Notes: a model not told the origin generated them from the sequence alone. Positions 1 to 25,193 are shown, numbered from the stretch's first letter. The stretch: 45,000 bases of DNA from Chondrilla cf. caribensis (GCA_964020155.1 OZ026562.1:3870001-3915000); one strand, 5' to 3'. Made by a program: numbers and translations.

Positions 1-248
1 ACAGAGTAGTGAGAGGTAAGCTGAGTGGTGATCCCAGTGGTCTCCTAAAAGTGTACACAGGTTCTGATGTAGGCACATACTGTACGTATATTACATCAAT
101 TTATGCAGATACGTACATTTACCGTATACACTGAACACTATGTACGAACACACTCACATGGTTCACATACAGTATATGATACAATATCTACAACCAAACA
201 AACACAGTCTCGTCCCATACAGTACATGCCATGAAGGAGTCAACTCAC

Positions 249-704
249 TGCAAGTACTCTTCATAAAGGTGGAGAGAAAGTCTGGTCCGGAATCTCAGTT
301 TCAATTCATTCAGTCCATACTGGAAATGGAACCAGTGAAGAAAATGTAACAGCACAACAAGCAGTGAGTGGACAGTTCAGTACTTTGTTATTGCATGTCA
401 ATATTCTGAAGTACAAAACACAATCCTCAATGGAACACAAACCCTTTTGCGTTCCAAGAACTGCGACTGTCATTATTGATTAATTTTATATATTATTATT
501 ATTTGTGATTAAATTCAGCTCCTATTCTACTCACCTTCAATAGGTTGTTAACCATTGAAATCTAAAAAAGATGTCAAAATTACAGCTGATGATATCATGC
601 ACAAACTATATAATACCGTATAGGGTTAACAACTTTTACATGATGTGCATACACACATGTACATACATACAGCTATGCACGTATACACATACACACGTGT
701 ACAT

Positions 705-764
<60 letters not shown>

Positions 765-998
765 ACCATGGGCATTGCAATAACAAACTGAAGAACATTA
801 TCCTTGACACCAGCAGGATTCCTTCCAATAATAGCTCTACAAGAAGACGTGGGAAAGAAATGCTTGCTATAATTATTGTTCATGCTAAAAGTATTATGGC
901 ACAGATGTAGAGTGGATGACATGGTGGGAGAGAATGCATATGTTCCATAAAGGGGTCGACACATCCAAGGAGAAGGTACAGTACAGTGTGCCTCCCTT

Positions 999-1033
<35 letters not shown>

Positions 1034-2063
1034 CAAGTAAGCAAGCACACACTCACTCACGCTTCAACTGCTGTTCCATTCTGAATCATCCATACATCAC
1101 AGAATGTTCTCACCACCAACATAACAGCAATCAGTAAGACGTAGGCTGTCTCCGGGATGAAGATGCTAGGAAAAAGGATCTTCAGGAGTTTTCCTAATCG
1201 TCTACAGAGCAAAAAAAGAAATAAAAGAAGAAAAAAACTAAAGTACAACTAGTTCCTCAAATCATTCAAGTAGAAAAAGGTGGTCTTTGTAAACAGATTA
1301 TATTCTACAGAGATTATTTGGCGTACGTACAAGTAGTTGGTTTGACTACTAAACAATTCACTAATGGTGATCTACGATAAGTGGTCATGTGCAGAAATGG
1401 TCTCCCTACAGAGGTGCTTGGTGTAGTAGAGTTGACACACAGGTCAATAGTGGCACCTTATGGTGGTCTTTACATACAGGTAGTCTGCAATACAAGTTTC
1501 AATGCATGCATATATCTCTCTTTACATGGGATCGTACATACATCAAGATACCAAGAGACAAACACAATGTGCCACAGAGATAAGCACACACACGCACACA
1601 CACACATACCTGGCAAAATCAGCATTGATAGCTGCTTTAGTCTAAAGACAAAGCATAAGTACCAACATTAGAACACTCACAACCAATAGTAAATTGTGAT
1701 AAAATTTCATGCAACATTCTGAACGAGAAATCACTTCAGATCTGACACGAAATGTGTATTCATTTCACTAAGATTTCATTCACCTTTGTTTTCTCCTGTT
1801 CTGCCTTTTTCTGCCAAATGTACAGTACAGGTTGTAGGGAGATTAGAAAAACACAGTTTGTGACAACGCACTCACATACAACATGGTACAAATTGATGCA
1901 GTATAGAGGACAGTTACATACTAGATACATGGATGAAGAGAACATTGCCCGTAGTAGCATTATCACTGCATGTACAGTGTGTATACACACATGGACACCA
2001 ACACGTATGTGGTGAAAAATGCATGTGTGCAATGTGCACACCACACACACACACACACAAACA

Positions 2064-2122
<59 letters not shown>

Positions 2123-2662
2123 CACCCATTGATGCACATACCTTCTCAGCTAGTATGGCAGCCACCATATCATTATCCACAGACCTAAACATACAAGACA
2201 AATTATCTTACATGCTTTCATAGTGTACTTTACTCTATTATACAATCAATATAGGTGGATAATGTATCATATCAAGGTATTCATATGGTTATATAATGTA
2301 TAATATAACATATTGGGCTATAATACGTACATTATTCCGCATTCACAAACAATTATTCTAAAGTTTATGATTGTCAAAGTTAGACTAGTACTACATTAAT
2401 CACCACATTTTCGACTGTACCTGGGTAATTCGTACAACAAATGCCACACAGACGGTACAATACATCCAATCGCACCACCGATACCCGAATTGTTTCGACA
2501 AATTAGAAGCTTATTTTCTTACCCTTTCCTTCCATTATCCCGCCATTTGAGGTTTTTCCACACCGTATACAATAGAACTCCAGCCGATACGGCGGCAACT
2601 GTGGTAGAGAGACGAGGGTTGGCCTTCAAAGCGGTGGATAACTTCGACAGCGTTGCAGGCAT
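249..2662 (-). CDS. ABCD3: Peroxisomal ABC half-transporter, PMP70 type (5' part, truncated by window edge)
   Basis: ABC subfamily D half-transporter of the peroxisomal membrane; it imports fatty-acyl substrates as a dimer. Eight exons are readable, with all phases agreeing: 2662-2523, 2184-2142, 1810-1784, 1641-1610, 1201-1061, 836-767, 561-535, 319-249. They encode about 183 residues. Diagnostic segments match PMP70: 'YVLLIAVMLVVRTFCDVWMI' followed by 'QNG' (exon 5), 'IIGR' (exon 6), 'ISMVNNLLK' (27-nt exon 7) and 'YGLNELKLRFRTRL..LYEEYLQ' (exon 8). The N-terminus (about residues 1-45) has a short hydrophobic stretch 'AAVSAGVLLYTVW', as expected for the peroxisomal targeting region. The start is the first ATG in frame and lies 157 bp from the NDUFB9 stop. 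The rest of the membrane domain and the ATPase lie left of the window. Exons 2, 3, 4 and 7 are very short (27-43 nt). Family identity is near certain; exons 2 and 3 rest on frame and splice sites only. Confidence 0.93.
715..759. repeat. (CA)n microsatellite, ABCD3 intron 6
   Basis: Pure CA on the plus strand, so TG in the ABCD3 transcript. It begins a few bases after the 5' splice site of exon 6 (exon end 767). Flanked by CATA/GTACA-type degenerate repeats. Confidence 0.95.
1001..1030. repeat. (CA)n microsatellite, ABCD3 intron 5
   Basis: About 15 CA units. It is TG on the gene strand and lies about 30 nt downstream of the donor of ABCD3 exon 5 (exon end 1061). Confidence 0.93.
2042..2117. 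repeat. (CA)n microsatellite, ABCD3 intron 2
   Basis: CA array with a few AAAC interruptions. It is TG on the gene strand and starts about 25 nt after the donor of ABCD3 exon 2 (exon end 2142). Confidence 0.93.
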
Positions 2663-2818
2663 TCTCCTCTAGGCAAACATACGATGGACACGTGATTTTC
2701 ACGTGATCGATACAAGTATATTTGTACACATTAATACGACACGAGAACAGGTATAAATACATATACGAAGAGTCAGTACATAGATTCATAGATACTATCT
2801 ATGATAGATTCCAGCGTT

Positions 2819-3771
2819 TCATCTTGCGTAGCGTTTATGGTGCTCTATCCATTCAGAGAGCCACTCCTTCTCCTCGGGAGTCATTTCAAGGACCTAAGGT
2901 TGAGAATAGATGAGGGAGCATCAACTTGGTGAAAACCGAGTCTAGCTTCCAAACTTTACAGTCATTTGCACACACACACACACAAACACGCGCACACACA
3001 GGCACACACACACACACAAACACGCGCACACACACGCACACACACACACACAAACACGCGTGCACGCACACAAACACGCGCGCACGCACACACACACACA
3101 CTATTATCACACTCACATGAGGAGGGGGTGGCATATTCCTCTCCCACTTGCTACCATCTGGTTCAGTTGGAGCTACAGATGGCAATAAAGTCAGCATTCA
3201 AGTCAAGTGTTCAGCAAGTGACAACAACAGACAAGCAATTCAACATGTGTATGTGTACTAGTGCTTGGACAATGAATTGATTCATCTATTATTCAATCGA
3301 TTTTCATTTTAAAATCTGACCATAGTTGATAGTGCAAACAATGTTGAAAAGACTCTAAAGTCTGCACATCACAATACATAATATACTATGAAAGTTTCCT
3401 GTCATGACATTACGTGAATGCTACAATACACTACATTGCTGGGTTGAGAAACAATGGAGTTATTCTTGACTACAGCAGAGGTCTACCTCAGAAATGAGAA
3501 AGGTTAACAATCAAACGAATTGGATTTCGGAAAACGTACCTATATACGGATCGGGGTGCTTTAGTGCATTGAATTCAGCTTCTCCATCTTCCAGCAGCTT
3601 AGTAGCCAATCTCATGTCTCTAATTCCCTTATTGGCATCAAAACGAGCTCTCAATTTAACTGCTTCAACTCTCCATGCCTGTCTGTCAATTATCCACGAG
3701 AGCATATGACGTAAAGAACTTCTGTACAACCTTAGAACACGTTGAGAGTGTGTAAGTACTTCAGACGCCAT
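2819..3771 (-). CDS. NDUFB9: NADH dehydrogenase (complex I) B22 subunit, LYR-motif protein
   Basis: Accessory subunit of mitochondrial complex I (membrane arm), a Complex1_LYR family protein that binds acyl carrier protein. Three exons with consistent phases: 3771-3540, 3172-3117, 2893-2819, giving 120 residues. What is seen: '[19 protein letters not shown]' carries the LYR signature near residue 14. '[20 protein letters not shown]' follows, then '[13 protein letters not shown]' and '[14 protein letters not shown]'. The start ATG is the first in frame. The C-terminus is short: after the PPPP stretch it ends within 25 residues (ending HHKRYAR). Vertebrate and insect NDUFB9 carry roughly 60 more residues; the length here is closer to plant and fungal B22 proteins. 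Intron 2 holds a (CA)n array and intron 1 is about 370 bp. It is transcribed divergently from ASF1, 140 bp away. Confidence 0.9.
2968..3104. repeat. Compound (CA)n/(CACG) microsatellite, NDUFB9 intron 2
   Basis: CA array interrupted by AAACACGCG blocks at about 30-bp spacing. It is TG on the gene strand and starts about 13 nt downstream of the exon 2 donor (exon end 3117). Confidence 0.9.
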
Positions 3772-3911
3772 TTTTTGCCTGGAAAAACCTCAAACATTTA
3801 TACACGATATAAGCTATTGTTAGCAATATAAATGTTGTAGTGGAGCAATCGCGAATCAAAGGCTGTTACGAAATTTGCCGCCAAAATCGCGGAATCTGTA
3901 GAAGAGTCCAA
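3772..3911. promoter_or_regulatory. Head-to-head intergenic region, putative bidirectional promoter NDUFB9/ASF1
   Basis: The two start codons (3771 on minus, 3912 on plus) are only 140 bp apart with no other gene between, so both promoters and 5' UTRs must share this segment. No clear TATA box stands out for either gene, as is common for housekeeping bidirectional promoters. This is inferred from geometry alone. Confidence 0.6.
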
Positions 3912-4743
3912 ATGGCAAAGGTCCAAGTTACAAACGTTACTGTGTTGGATAATCCCTCTCCTTTTCAAAATCCTTTTCAGTTTGAAGTCACGTTTGAGTG
4001 TTTTGAAGATTTACCGGAGGGTGAGTTAGTTCCAGACGTCACTTTGAGCATAGATGAATTGAAGGGAGCTGAATTATTTGAGACATGCCATTTTTATTTT
4101 TATTTTAAGATCTTGAATGGAAACTCGTGTATGTCGGGTCAGCTTCAACTGAAGAACACGATCAGATCTTGGATTCGATATTGGTCGGCCCGGTTCCAAT
4201 AGGAAGGCACATGTTTGTGTTCCAGGTGTGTAGAAACTACCTGAAGGAGTTTGGGTCCACCTGAAGGAGTTTAACTCCATCTGAATGGGTTTTGGTGTAA
4301 TTGAAGGACTTAGGGTTTATCTGAATCTGTTCTGGTGGTCTGTTTGGATGTGTTGTATGTTGTGTTACTCATCCGAAGTATACCTCTTACTTGAGATCCT
4401 CACTATTGCTACTACTGTACAGAGTAACAGTTGTATTTATTTTGTACAGGCTAACACTGTGTGTCCATTTGTACAAGCTGACTTGTGTGCCTGATTTGTA
4501 CAGAATGACGGTTGTGTGTTTATTTGTACAGGCGGACTGTCCGGATGTATCCAGAATACCAAGGGAGGACTCTCTTGGGGTGACGGTAGTGCTGCTGACC
4601 TGCTCTTACAAAGGGAACGAATTTGTCAGAGTGGGCTATTATGTGAACAATGAGTACAGTGATTCTGAAATGAATGAGAATCCTCCTAGTACTCCACAGT
4701 ATGGCAAGGTATGCGGGAGTGCATGTTTCCTGAAACTGTGAAG

Positions 4744-4810
<67 letters not shown>

Positions 4811-4849
4811 TGTGTGTGTGTGTGTGTGTGTGTGTTTGTGTGTCTGTGT

Positions 4850-4888
<39 letters not shown>

Positions 4889-4909
4889 TGTGTCTGTGTG
4901 TGTGTGTGT

Positions 4910-4960
<51 letters not shown>

Positions 4961-4995
4961 GTGTGTGTTGTGTGTGTGTGTGTGTATATTGTGTA

Positions 4996-5033
<38 letters not shown>

Positions 5034-5428
5034 GTGTATACAGGATCACTGGTGTGACTTACCAGAATGTCTGCTTTGTGTACTGCTGGTAGTGTTGACT
5101 GTTTATATAATTCATACCACTGGTATTGTTGACTGTTTGTATACTTGGTACCGCTGGTAGTGTTGACTGTTTGTATACTTCGTACCACTGGTAGTGTTGA
5201 CTGTTTGTATACTTCGTACCACTGGTATTGTTGACTGTTTGTATACTTCGTATCACTGGTATTGTTGACTGTTTGTATACTTCGTATCACTGGTATTGTT
5301 GACTGTTTGTATACTTCGTATCACTGGTATTGTTGACTGTTTGCATGTTTTGTGTTTTGTGTCAGATGACAAGGAATATCCTAGCAACTAATCCTCGGGT
5401 GACAAAGTTCAAGATCAATTGGGATTGA
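3912..5428 (+). CDS. ASF1: Histone H3-H4 chaperone ASF1
   Basis: Anti-silencing function 1 escorts H3-H4 dimers in replication-coupled and replication-independent chromatin assembly. Four exons: 3912-4020, 4110-4225, 4532-4708, 5366-5428, phases consistent, 154 residues. Landmarks: '[20 protein letters not shown]' at the N-terminus, '[12 protein letters not shown]', '[14 protein letters not shown]', '[20 protein letters not shown]' then 'YYVNNEY', and '[18 protein letters not shown]' before the stop. This is essentially the whole immunoglobulin-like core, including the region around VGYYVNNEY that contacts H3. The acidic, phosphorylatable C-terminal tail of other animals (human proteins are just over 200 residues) is absent: the stop follows INWD directly. 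Intron 2 contains repeated acceptor-like TTTGTACAG units. Intron 3 contains a ~290-bp TG array and a 34-bp minisatellite. Confidence 0.97.
4226..4531 (+). repeat. Degenerate repeats in ASF1 intron 2, including acceptor-like units
   Basis: The first half has degenerate copies of CCACCTGAAGGAGTTT (about 4233-4330). The second half repeats a TTTGTACAG unit, ending near 4424, 4450, 4479 (as TACAAG), 4503 and 4531. The last is the real 3' splice site of exon 3. Confidence 0.75.
4747..5036. repeat. (TG)n microsatellite, ASF1 intron 3
   Basis: Nearly 290 bp of TG with scattered TC and TT variants. It is in sense orientation, about 38 nt downstream of the exon 3 donor (exon end 4708). Confidence 0.97.
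5082..5345 (+). repeat. 34-bp minisatellite, ASF1 intron 3
   Basis: About eight tandem copies of a 34-bp unit containing GTTGACTGTTTGTATACTTC and CACTGGTA. The third to eighth copies are almost identical. It ends about 20 bp before the exon 4 acceptor. Confidence 0.93.
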
Positions 5429-6664
5429 AAGATATATTTGACATCATTGAACCTACATTGGTGACGCAAGAAATCATCATCTGATGTTGTTTTAATTTGT
5501 TGTATTAATTATTATATTTCATGTGATGTCAACTAACATAGTGTTGTGTGTATTGTACCACAACTTGTCAATTTGTAACAATGCTTAGTAATAATATTAA
5601 TGCTCGAGGTACATATGATATTGTTTAATTTTATATTGTTGTTGTATGACATGGTATAATATAATATTATGCATCATTGACACCTACTGCAAGTATATAT
5701 GTCACATTCACTAGTCTTGCACTGTACAGCGAGCTTTAGACCTCATTTTTAGGTTGTGTCAATATGTCTGTCCTATACAAAATACAATGGCAGACCAGTA
5801 CAAGGGTCTGGCTATGCAAGACTATGTTAACTGCATGATAATATTATACACTGGACGAATTCACAGTATATATATAATTATTACGTATGTCCATTGCAAA
5901 GTCAGTATCCATAATTCCAACCAAACAATAGAATAAAAAGTTGATGTTTTGGCTGCCATAACCTTCATCAGAACTGTTTTGATGAAGGTTACAGTATAGC
6001 AGCCGAAATGTCAACTTTTTATTCAATTGTTTGGTTGGAATTATGGATACTGACTTAAATTTACAATGAAGAACAGTCAACCACAATCGTCCCTTCATGA
6101 GTATACCAAGCTAGACCAAGTACAACACAGAGACTGCACGGCTGACACAGGACTATGAGATAATATATATATATATGTCCATGTTTATGTATGTTTCTTG
6201 ATATGTGTATATAATATATTATAGTAATGCATGGTATTAATATATTGGTATATATATGTATAATATAATAATGCTGTACATATTTGTACTGGTGTATTAA
6301 CATATATTAATTATGCATACGTACATGCATGCACATAAGTGGAGTAAATTCTATACAAACAAAGCACATTATAATATAAACATATTATATAGTGTACATA
6401 GTATATGTACATGTAGATATGCATAATATATAATTGTACAGTACAAGTATACATACAATAAGATTAAGAGACAATTATTATGGTAATTATTACAGTAAAT
6501 GTACAATCATCATATACTGAATATCACAATTATAATTGCATTACAACACTAAATATAATAATTATTATGATGACAAAATGTGCGTGCACCAGTTTCAAAA
6601 GTGTTAACGACGCCACATGCACAGACATGCATGACATGGTCTGTGATGTCGGGTGAACCAACCA
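5429..6664. other. Intergenic region between convergent ASF1 and DNAI3 3' ends
   Basis: AT-rich sequence with no coding exon I can support. Its only organised content is a long foldback at about 5889-6067, annotated separately, and many short TA/GTAC-rich motifs at 6160-6560. No convincing polyadenylation signal could be singled out for either gene. Confidence 0.7.
5889..6067. repeat. Long inverted repeat (foldback element)
   Basis: A left arm from about 5901 to 5970 and a right arm from about 5980 to 6054 are near-perfect reverse complements. The outer part is GTCAGTATCCATAATTCCAA against its complement ending at 6054; the inner part is ACCTTCATCA against TGATGAAGGT. The loop is about 9 nt. 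Weaker complementarity extends outward. It resembles a palindromic MITE or foldback transposon, with no coding capacity and no obvious target-site duplication. Confidence 0.85.
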
Positions 6665-21537
<14,873 letters not shown>

Positions 21538-21559
21538 TTTCCGCCATTAGCCCGGGATC

Positions 21560-21573
21560 GTTGCCATGACAGT
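21560..21573. promoter_or_regulatory. Candidate RFX X-box upstream of DNAI3
   Basis: GTTGCCATGACAGT carries a perfect GTTGCC half-site, a 2-nt spacer and a four-of-six second half-site relative to the palindromic X-box GTTGCCATGGCAAC. It lies 22 bp before the DNAI3 ATG. RFX factors are established activators of motile-cilium genes, so location and target agree. Confidence 0.5.
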
Positions 21574-21784
21574 GTGGAGCTTAGTCTAGCCAGCTGGACT
21601 GGTACGTACTGTATCCCGTCCCCCGTAATATCCGGCCGTTCGGGGGACCGAATATTTCTGAAATATTCGGGCCTCCTTTGAAATCTTCCGTCCCCTCGCA
21701 AATTGCCAATGGAGCATCATTCCACCATAGATACTCTATACCACGCGTGTACAAGCAGTAGGGTGTACATGCATGAGTATTTAC

Positions 21785-21960
21785 ACTGTGATGCAACACA
21801 TGGATACCAGTGGCTGTGGTGAATGGCAGTAAAATTTGACATTTTTATGCTGGTCACCACGAGGCTGATAGCACACCCACAAGGGTGAGCACGCATCAGA
21901 AATTGTGATTATAAGTTGGATGTGGGCACAGGTTAGCCTGTGGCAACCAGGGATAAAATG
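21785..21960 (-). repeat. Diverged single copy of the 366-bp repeat, inverted
   Basis: Contains AAATTTGACATTTTTATGCT, GGTCACCACGAGGC and ATAGCACACC in the same order as the reverse complement of the 26.3-29.1 kb array unit (AAATTGGACATTTTTGTGCT, TGTCACCACGAGGC, ATAGCACACT). This shows the unit is a dispersed repeat and not only a local satellite. Confidence 0.75.
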
Positions 21961-22557
21961 TGGACTTACCTGGCCAATCACCAAACTGTCTGTAGCACCT
22001 CAATATTGGAATGTAAATACAAAAGAATATGTAGTAATATATACTGTATGTTTCATATGGATACTGTGGAGGGATTTTTGCAATACTTATGAAATATTCG
22101 GTCCGGGGGACAGGAAATAGGGGGACTGAATATTGCATGACAAGACCATCCCTATCAGGTACCTAGGGCAGAGGAAGAAATGCAACAGACACCCTGTCAA
22201 GCAATCAAGCATTACAACCATTACATTTTTTGATATTTTTATTATGTATGGTTTCCCATAGATGGAGGTTTGGTTCAGGTTTGAAGTTGAGCATTTGTAG
22301 GTTATAAGCCTTGTCCTACCAACATGCTGTATGGGCAATTTTGCATTGCATACAATTTTCTGGCTTCACTGCCTGAGTAAGAGGACATGAAATGTGTTAT
22401 AAATGGGTGACCAGACAATCCCTGTGCACAACTGCAGGCCTGTATGTTATACCCAAGATCTTTGGTTATACATTAATTTTGTACGTATAATACTGTATAC
22501 GAAAGTGTTGTTTCAGTTTTCATATGCGTCCAACACGCGTTGCATTCCGTGCATAAA

Positions 22558-22843
22558 ATGGCCGACAAAAAGAAGAGTCCTTTGGATAAGTCTCTCGACA
22601 AGAGGGGTAAAAGTGAGGTAATTCGCTTCCCTTGAGCTCAATTTTAAAAGCTGGAAAATCCACCTTCGTCGTTTTCCTCATGTAGATTGCTCTTAGCACA
22701 TACAGTTTCCTGTTTGGCGAAATCGTGTCGTACAATAACCATCGCTCGAACACAGGACAACAACTGCAGGAGAAGTATGTAATACAACCTAGTGTTGGTA
22801 AAATATTATTGCTTTCCTTTATTATGCATGGTGTGTGTATGTA

Positions 22844-22917
<74 letters not shown>

Positions 22918-25086
22918 CGTGTTTGTCACCGATCATGTTATATATGACTGTTTTCTCCACTGATCAGACTAGCAGAGATGGGCCATCATGTTGGATATAG
23001 GATGATCGATGTATTGTGCCTACGTGATAAAGGTGGTCGATATAGAGAGACACGTATGGTTAACATGCTGCTGTACATCAAGACAACATTATGGAAAGTG
23101 AGTGAGTGTACGTGCCCTGTGTAGGTCATGGTAATGTGCCACTGGAAAGGAGTCTACAGAGGTTTGCAGGGAGCTTGTCTCATTCCATTATCACAATCAT
23201 GCTATCTTGTGGTGCTTACCCAGGGAAATTATTGTTGCTATTGTTATTTTCCATAAACCACGCTTAGGGCCACATTTTGAAACAAATACAGCATAATTTG
23301 GTTGAGGCTCATGATTGCTATGGTGTAGATAGGGGAAACTGGGTAATTCTTGAGCGATCACATAGCAGTGAAATAGATTGAAACAGATTGAAATGGTTGA
23401 AATACAAGACGTTTTGACTACGAAGTTCTTCGTATTGTAACTGACGAGATACAACATAATGTAGAGGGCAGTCTCACTGTATTTGACAAGCATCTATTAC
23501 TCAGGATATGGTGAACAGTACAGTTTTATTCACATCTAATATTTTTTCCTCAGACACTTTTTGGAAAAGAGGCAGATAATCTTGAACAGTCCACTGAATC
23601 TGAAGGAACTTGTATCCTAATACATGCTGATATAGCACTGGGGAAACACTAGGAAAGCCTTATTTTCAACTTGTTGGAGTGATAAAGATGACCAGTACTC
23701 TCCTGTGCACTCATGAATAGTACCACACTGTAAATGACTACTGTATGTAAAGCACAGTAGTAAACGTGTGAGGACAAACACCTTAAGACCGATTGCTACT
23801 TAATACAGATCAATTTTTGAGCTATGTTTGGTTTCTGTGGTAGCATGAACACAGTAAACAAAATTTAATCCTAATAAGAAAACTTCTGATAGCAAGGACT
23901 GATTTTGTGGGTCCCCATAGTTCATCCAAGTGAATTCAACTGTATTATATCTCATGTCACCCCTTAACTTTATACTTTGTAAAGACTACTTGATTGAGGA
24001 AGATCCCCTGGTAAATAGGTTCATATCAGCAAAGGAAGGTTGGTTCATCCATTTATGCACAGTGTCTTAAACCATTTCTGGCTTAAGTGTATTGCCATTG
24101 CAACAGAATATTGACTCACACGACAGCTAATCTATCAGTTCTTTTAATTTGTGCCTCGTATTGGATATCATTATAAGCTCCAGTAGATCTTTCATACCTG
24201 GCTTCAATATTTTGCTTATTAAGTGTCTTGATGTATGCTGTGTATGGTGGTGTATACTATATTCCTATTATGGTGAATGTGTGGTAAAGCATGTTACCCG
24301 TGTAGCTTGGTCTGGACTCATTTGCAGGTGTCAACTGTGCTGCATTCATTGGTGGAATCGTAGAAGCATTCCTGAAAGGAACTGGTTTTGTGAGTTTCTC
24401 ATTTCTTGTGTGTTTACTCATTTCCAGGTCACCCTTTGCTCACCTGCCCTCACAACCCACTTACTCAGTTTATAATGATCCTCTTTATTGTGACTCCATG
24501 TTGTCTGGTGCATGAGTGAGTCTTCTGGCTTCTTGATGCACTTACTCTCACTAAGCCCAAGCAGTCACTGACTCCACCTCCTCACTGTCTGACTCCACCC
24601 ACTCATTCATTAATTCCACCTCTCCCTAACTGACTCCACCCACTCGCTAAGTGGTTCCACCCACTTAATCACTGATTCCACCCACTCACTAACTGACTTC
24701 ACTCCTTACTGACTCCACCCTCTCACTAAGTGACTCCACCCACTCAGTAACTACTTCTGTTGGCTCATTGACCGATTTCACCCCCACACTCACCCTCACC
24801 AGCGTAGCATACACATGTGTATACAGTACTGAGTCTTGATCTCGAAAACAATTCACCTACTCACAATCACCAACTCCACCCATTTACTGTCACCAACTCC
24901 ACCCATTTACTGTCACCAACTCTACCCATTTACTGTCACCAACTACACCCACACACTTGCACCCTCATTGATTTTCTCCGTTTGCAGTCTGCTAAAGTGG
25001 AGGTATTTTGGTGGAAACACCACAAAACAGCTCTGAGAATAGCATTTTGCCAAGAAGCACTTCAGAGAGAGAAGGAAATGAAATGA
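22558..25086 (+). CDS. TRAPPC5: TRAPP complex subunit 5 (Bet3/Trs31 family)
   Basis: Core subunit of the TRAPP tethering and Rab1-activating complexes in ER-Golgi traffic. Complete, seven exons, phases consistent: 22558-22617, 22686-22774, 22968-23097, 23554-23611, 23985-24038, 24328-24389, 24988-25086, giving 183 residues (human 188). Landmarks: 'EIALSTYSFLFGEIVSYNNH', 'LAEMGHHVGYRMIDVLCLRD', 'TLFGKEADNLEQS', 'IEEDPLVNRFISAKEG', 'VNCAAFIGGIVEAFLKGTGF', 'AKVEVFWWKHHKTALRIAF'. This alpha/beta Bet3 fold aligns along its full length. The start is the first ATG in frame, and the N-terminus is lysine-rich. Intron 2 carries a TG array, and intron 6 carries TGACTCCACCCACTCA-type degenerate repeats (24560-24945). 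A second copy of exon 3 with flanking intron lies at 36773-36980. Confidence 0.97.
22848..22912. repeat. (TG)n microsatellite, TRAPPC5 intron 2
   Basis: About 32 TG units in sense orientation, 75 nt downstream of the exon 2 donor. It is reduced to a few units in the duplicated copy near 36780. Confidence 0.95.
24555..24945 (+). repeat. Degenerate CCACCCACT-rich minisatellite, TRAPPC5 intron 6
   Basis: Imperfect tandem repeats of TGACTCCACCCACTCACTAA (about 24560-24780). They are followed by four ~23-bp copies of CACCAACTCCACCCATTTAC (about 24866-24945). Non-coding and strongly pyrimidine-rich on the gene strand. Confidence 0.8.
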
Positions 25087-25092
25087 AATAAA
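25087..25092 (+). promoter_or_regulatory. AATAAA hexamer at TRAPPC5 stop
   Basis: AATAAA begins directly after the stop codon. It is probably too close to be the main signal; the second hexamer at 25188 is a better candidate. Confidence 0.35.
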
Positions 25093-25187
25093 AAGTGAAG
25101 CACCTGTGTTGAATGCAATACAGTGTGTGTGTGCATTCTCAGCATGTTTGAGTTTTATTCATTGCATATCAATTGTAATAATGTAGC

Positions 25188-25193
25188 AATAAA
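25188..25193 (+). promoter_or_regulatory. Polyadenylation signal of TRAPPC5
   Basis: AATAAA about 100 nt downstream of the stop codon, followed by T-rich sequence (TACTTTTTGTACTGTCTTGT at 25210 onward). This fits a 3' end near 25210. Confidence 0.6.

Larger units (their letters stand above)
21538..22557. promoter_or_regulatory. Divergent intergenic region DNAI3/TRAPPC5
   Basis: About 1 kb separates the two start codons. It contains a possible RFX site next to DNAI3 (21560-21573), two related GAATATT/AAATATTCGG-rich blocks (about 21605-21680 and 22088-22140), and a diverged inverted copy of the 366-bp satellite unit (about 21785-21960). No supported coding exon. The TRAPPC5 promoter is probably in the last 150 bp before 22558. 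Confidence 0.6.

Noticed and set aside
1..60. Next ABCD3 exon starting after TTTTAG near 50
   Set aside because: The frame gives a sequence that does not match the expected FTYYKMGNLDNR-like segment; treated as intron.
4520..5290. 256-codon minus-strand frame over ASF1 intron 3
   Set aside because: It is a translation of the TG array and the 34-bp minisatellite, antisense to a well-supported gene.
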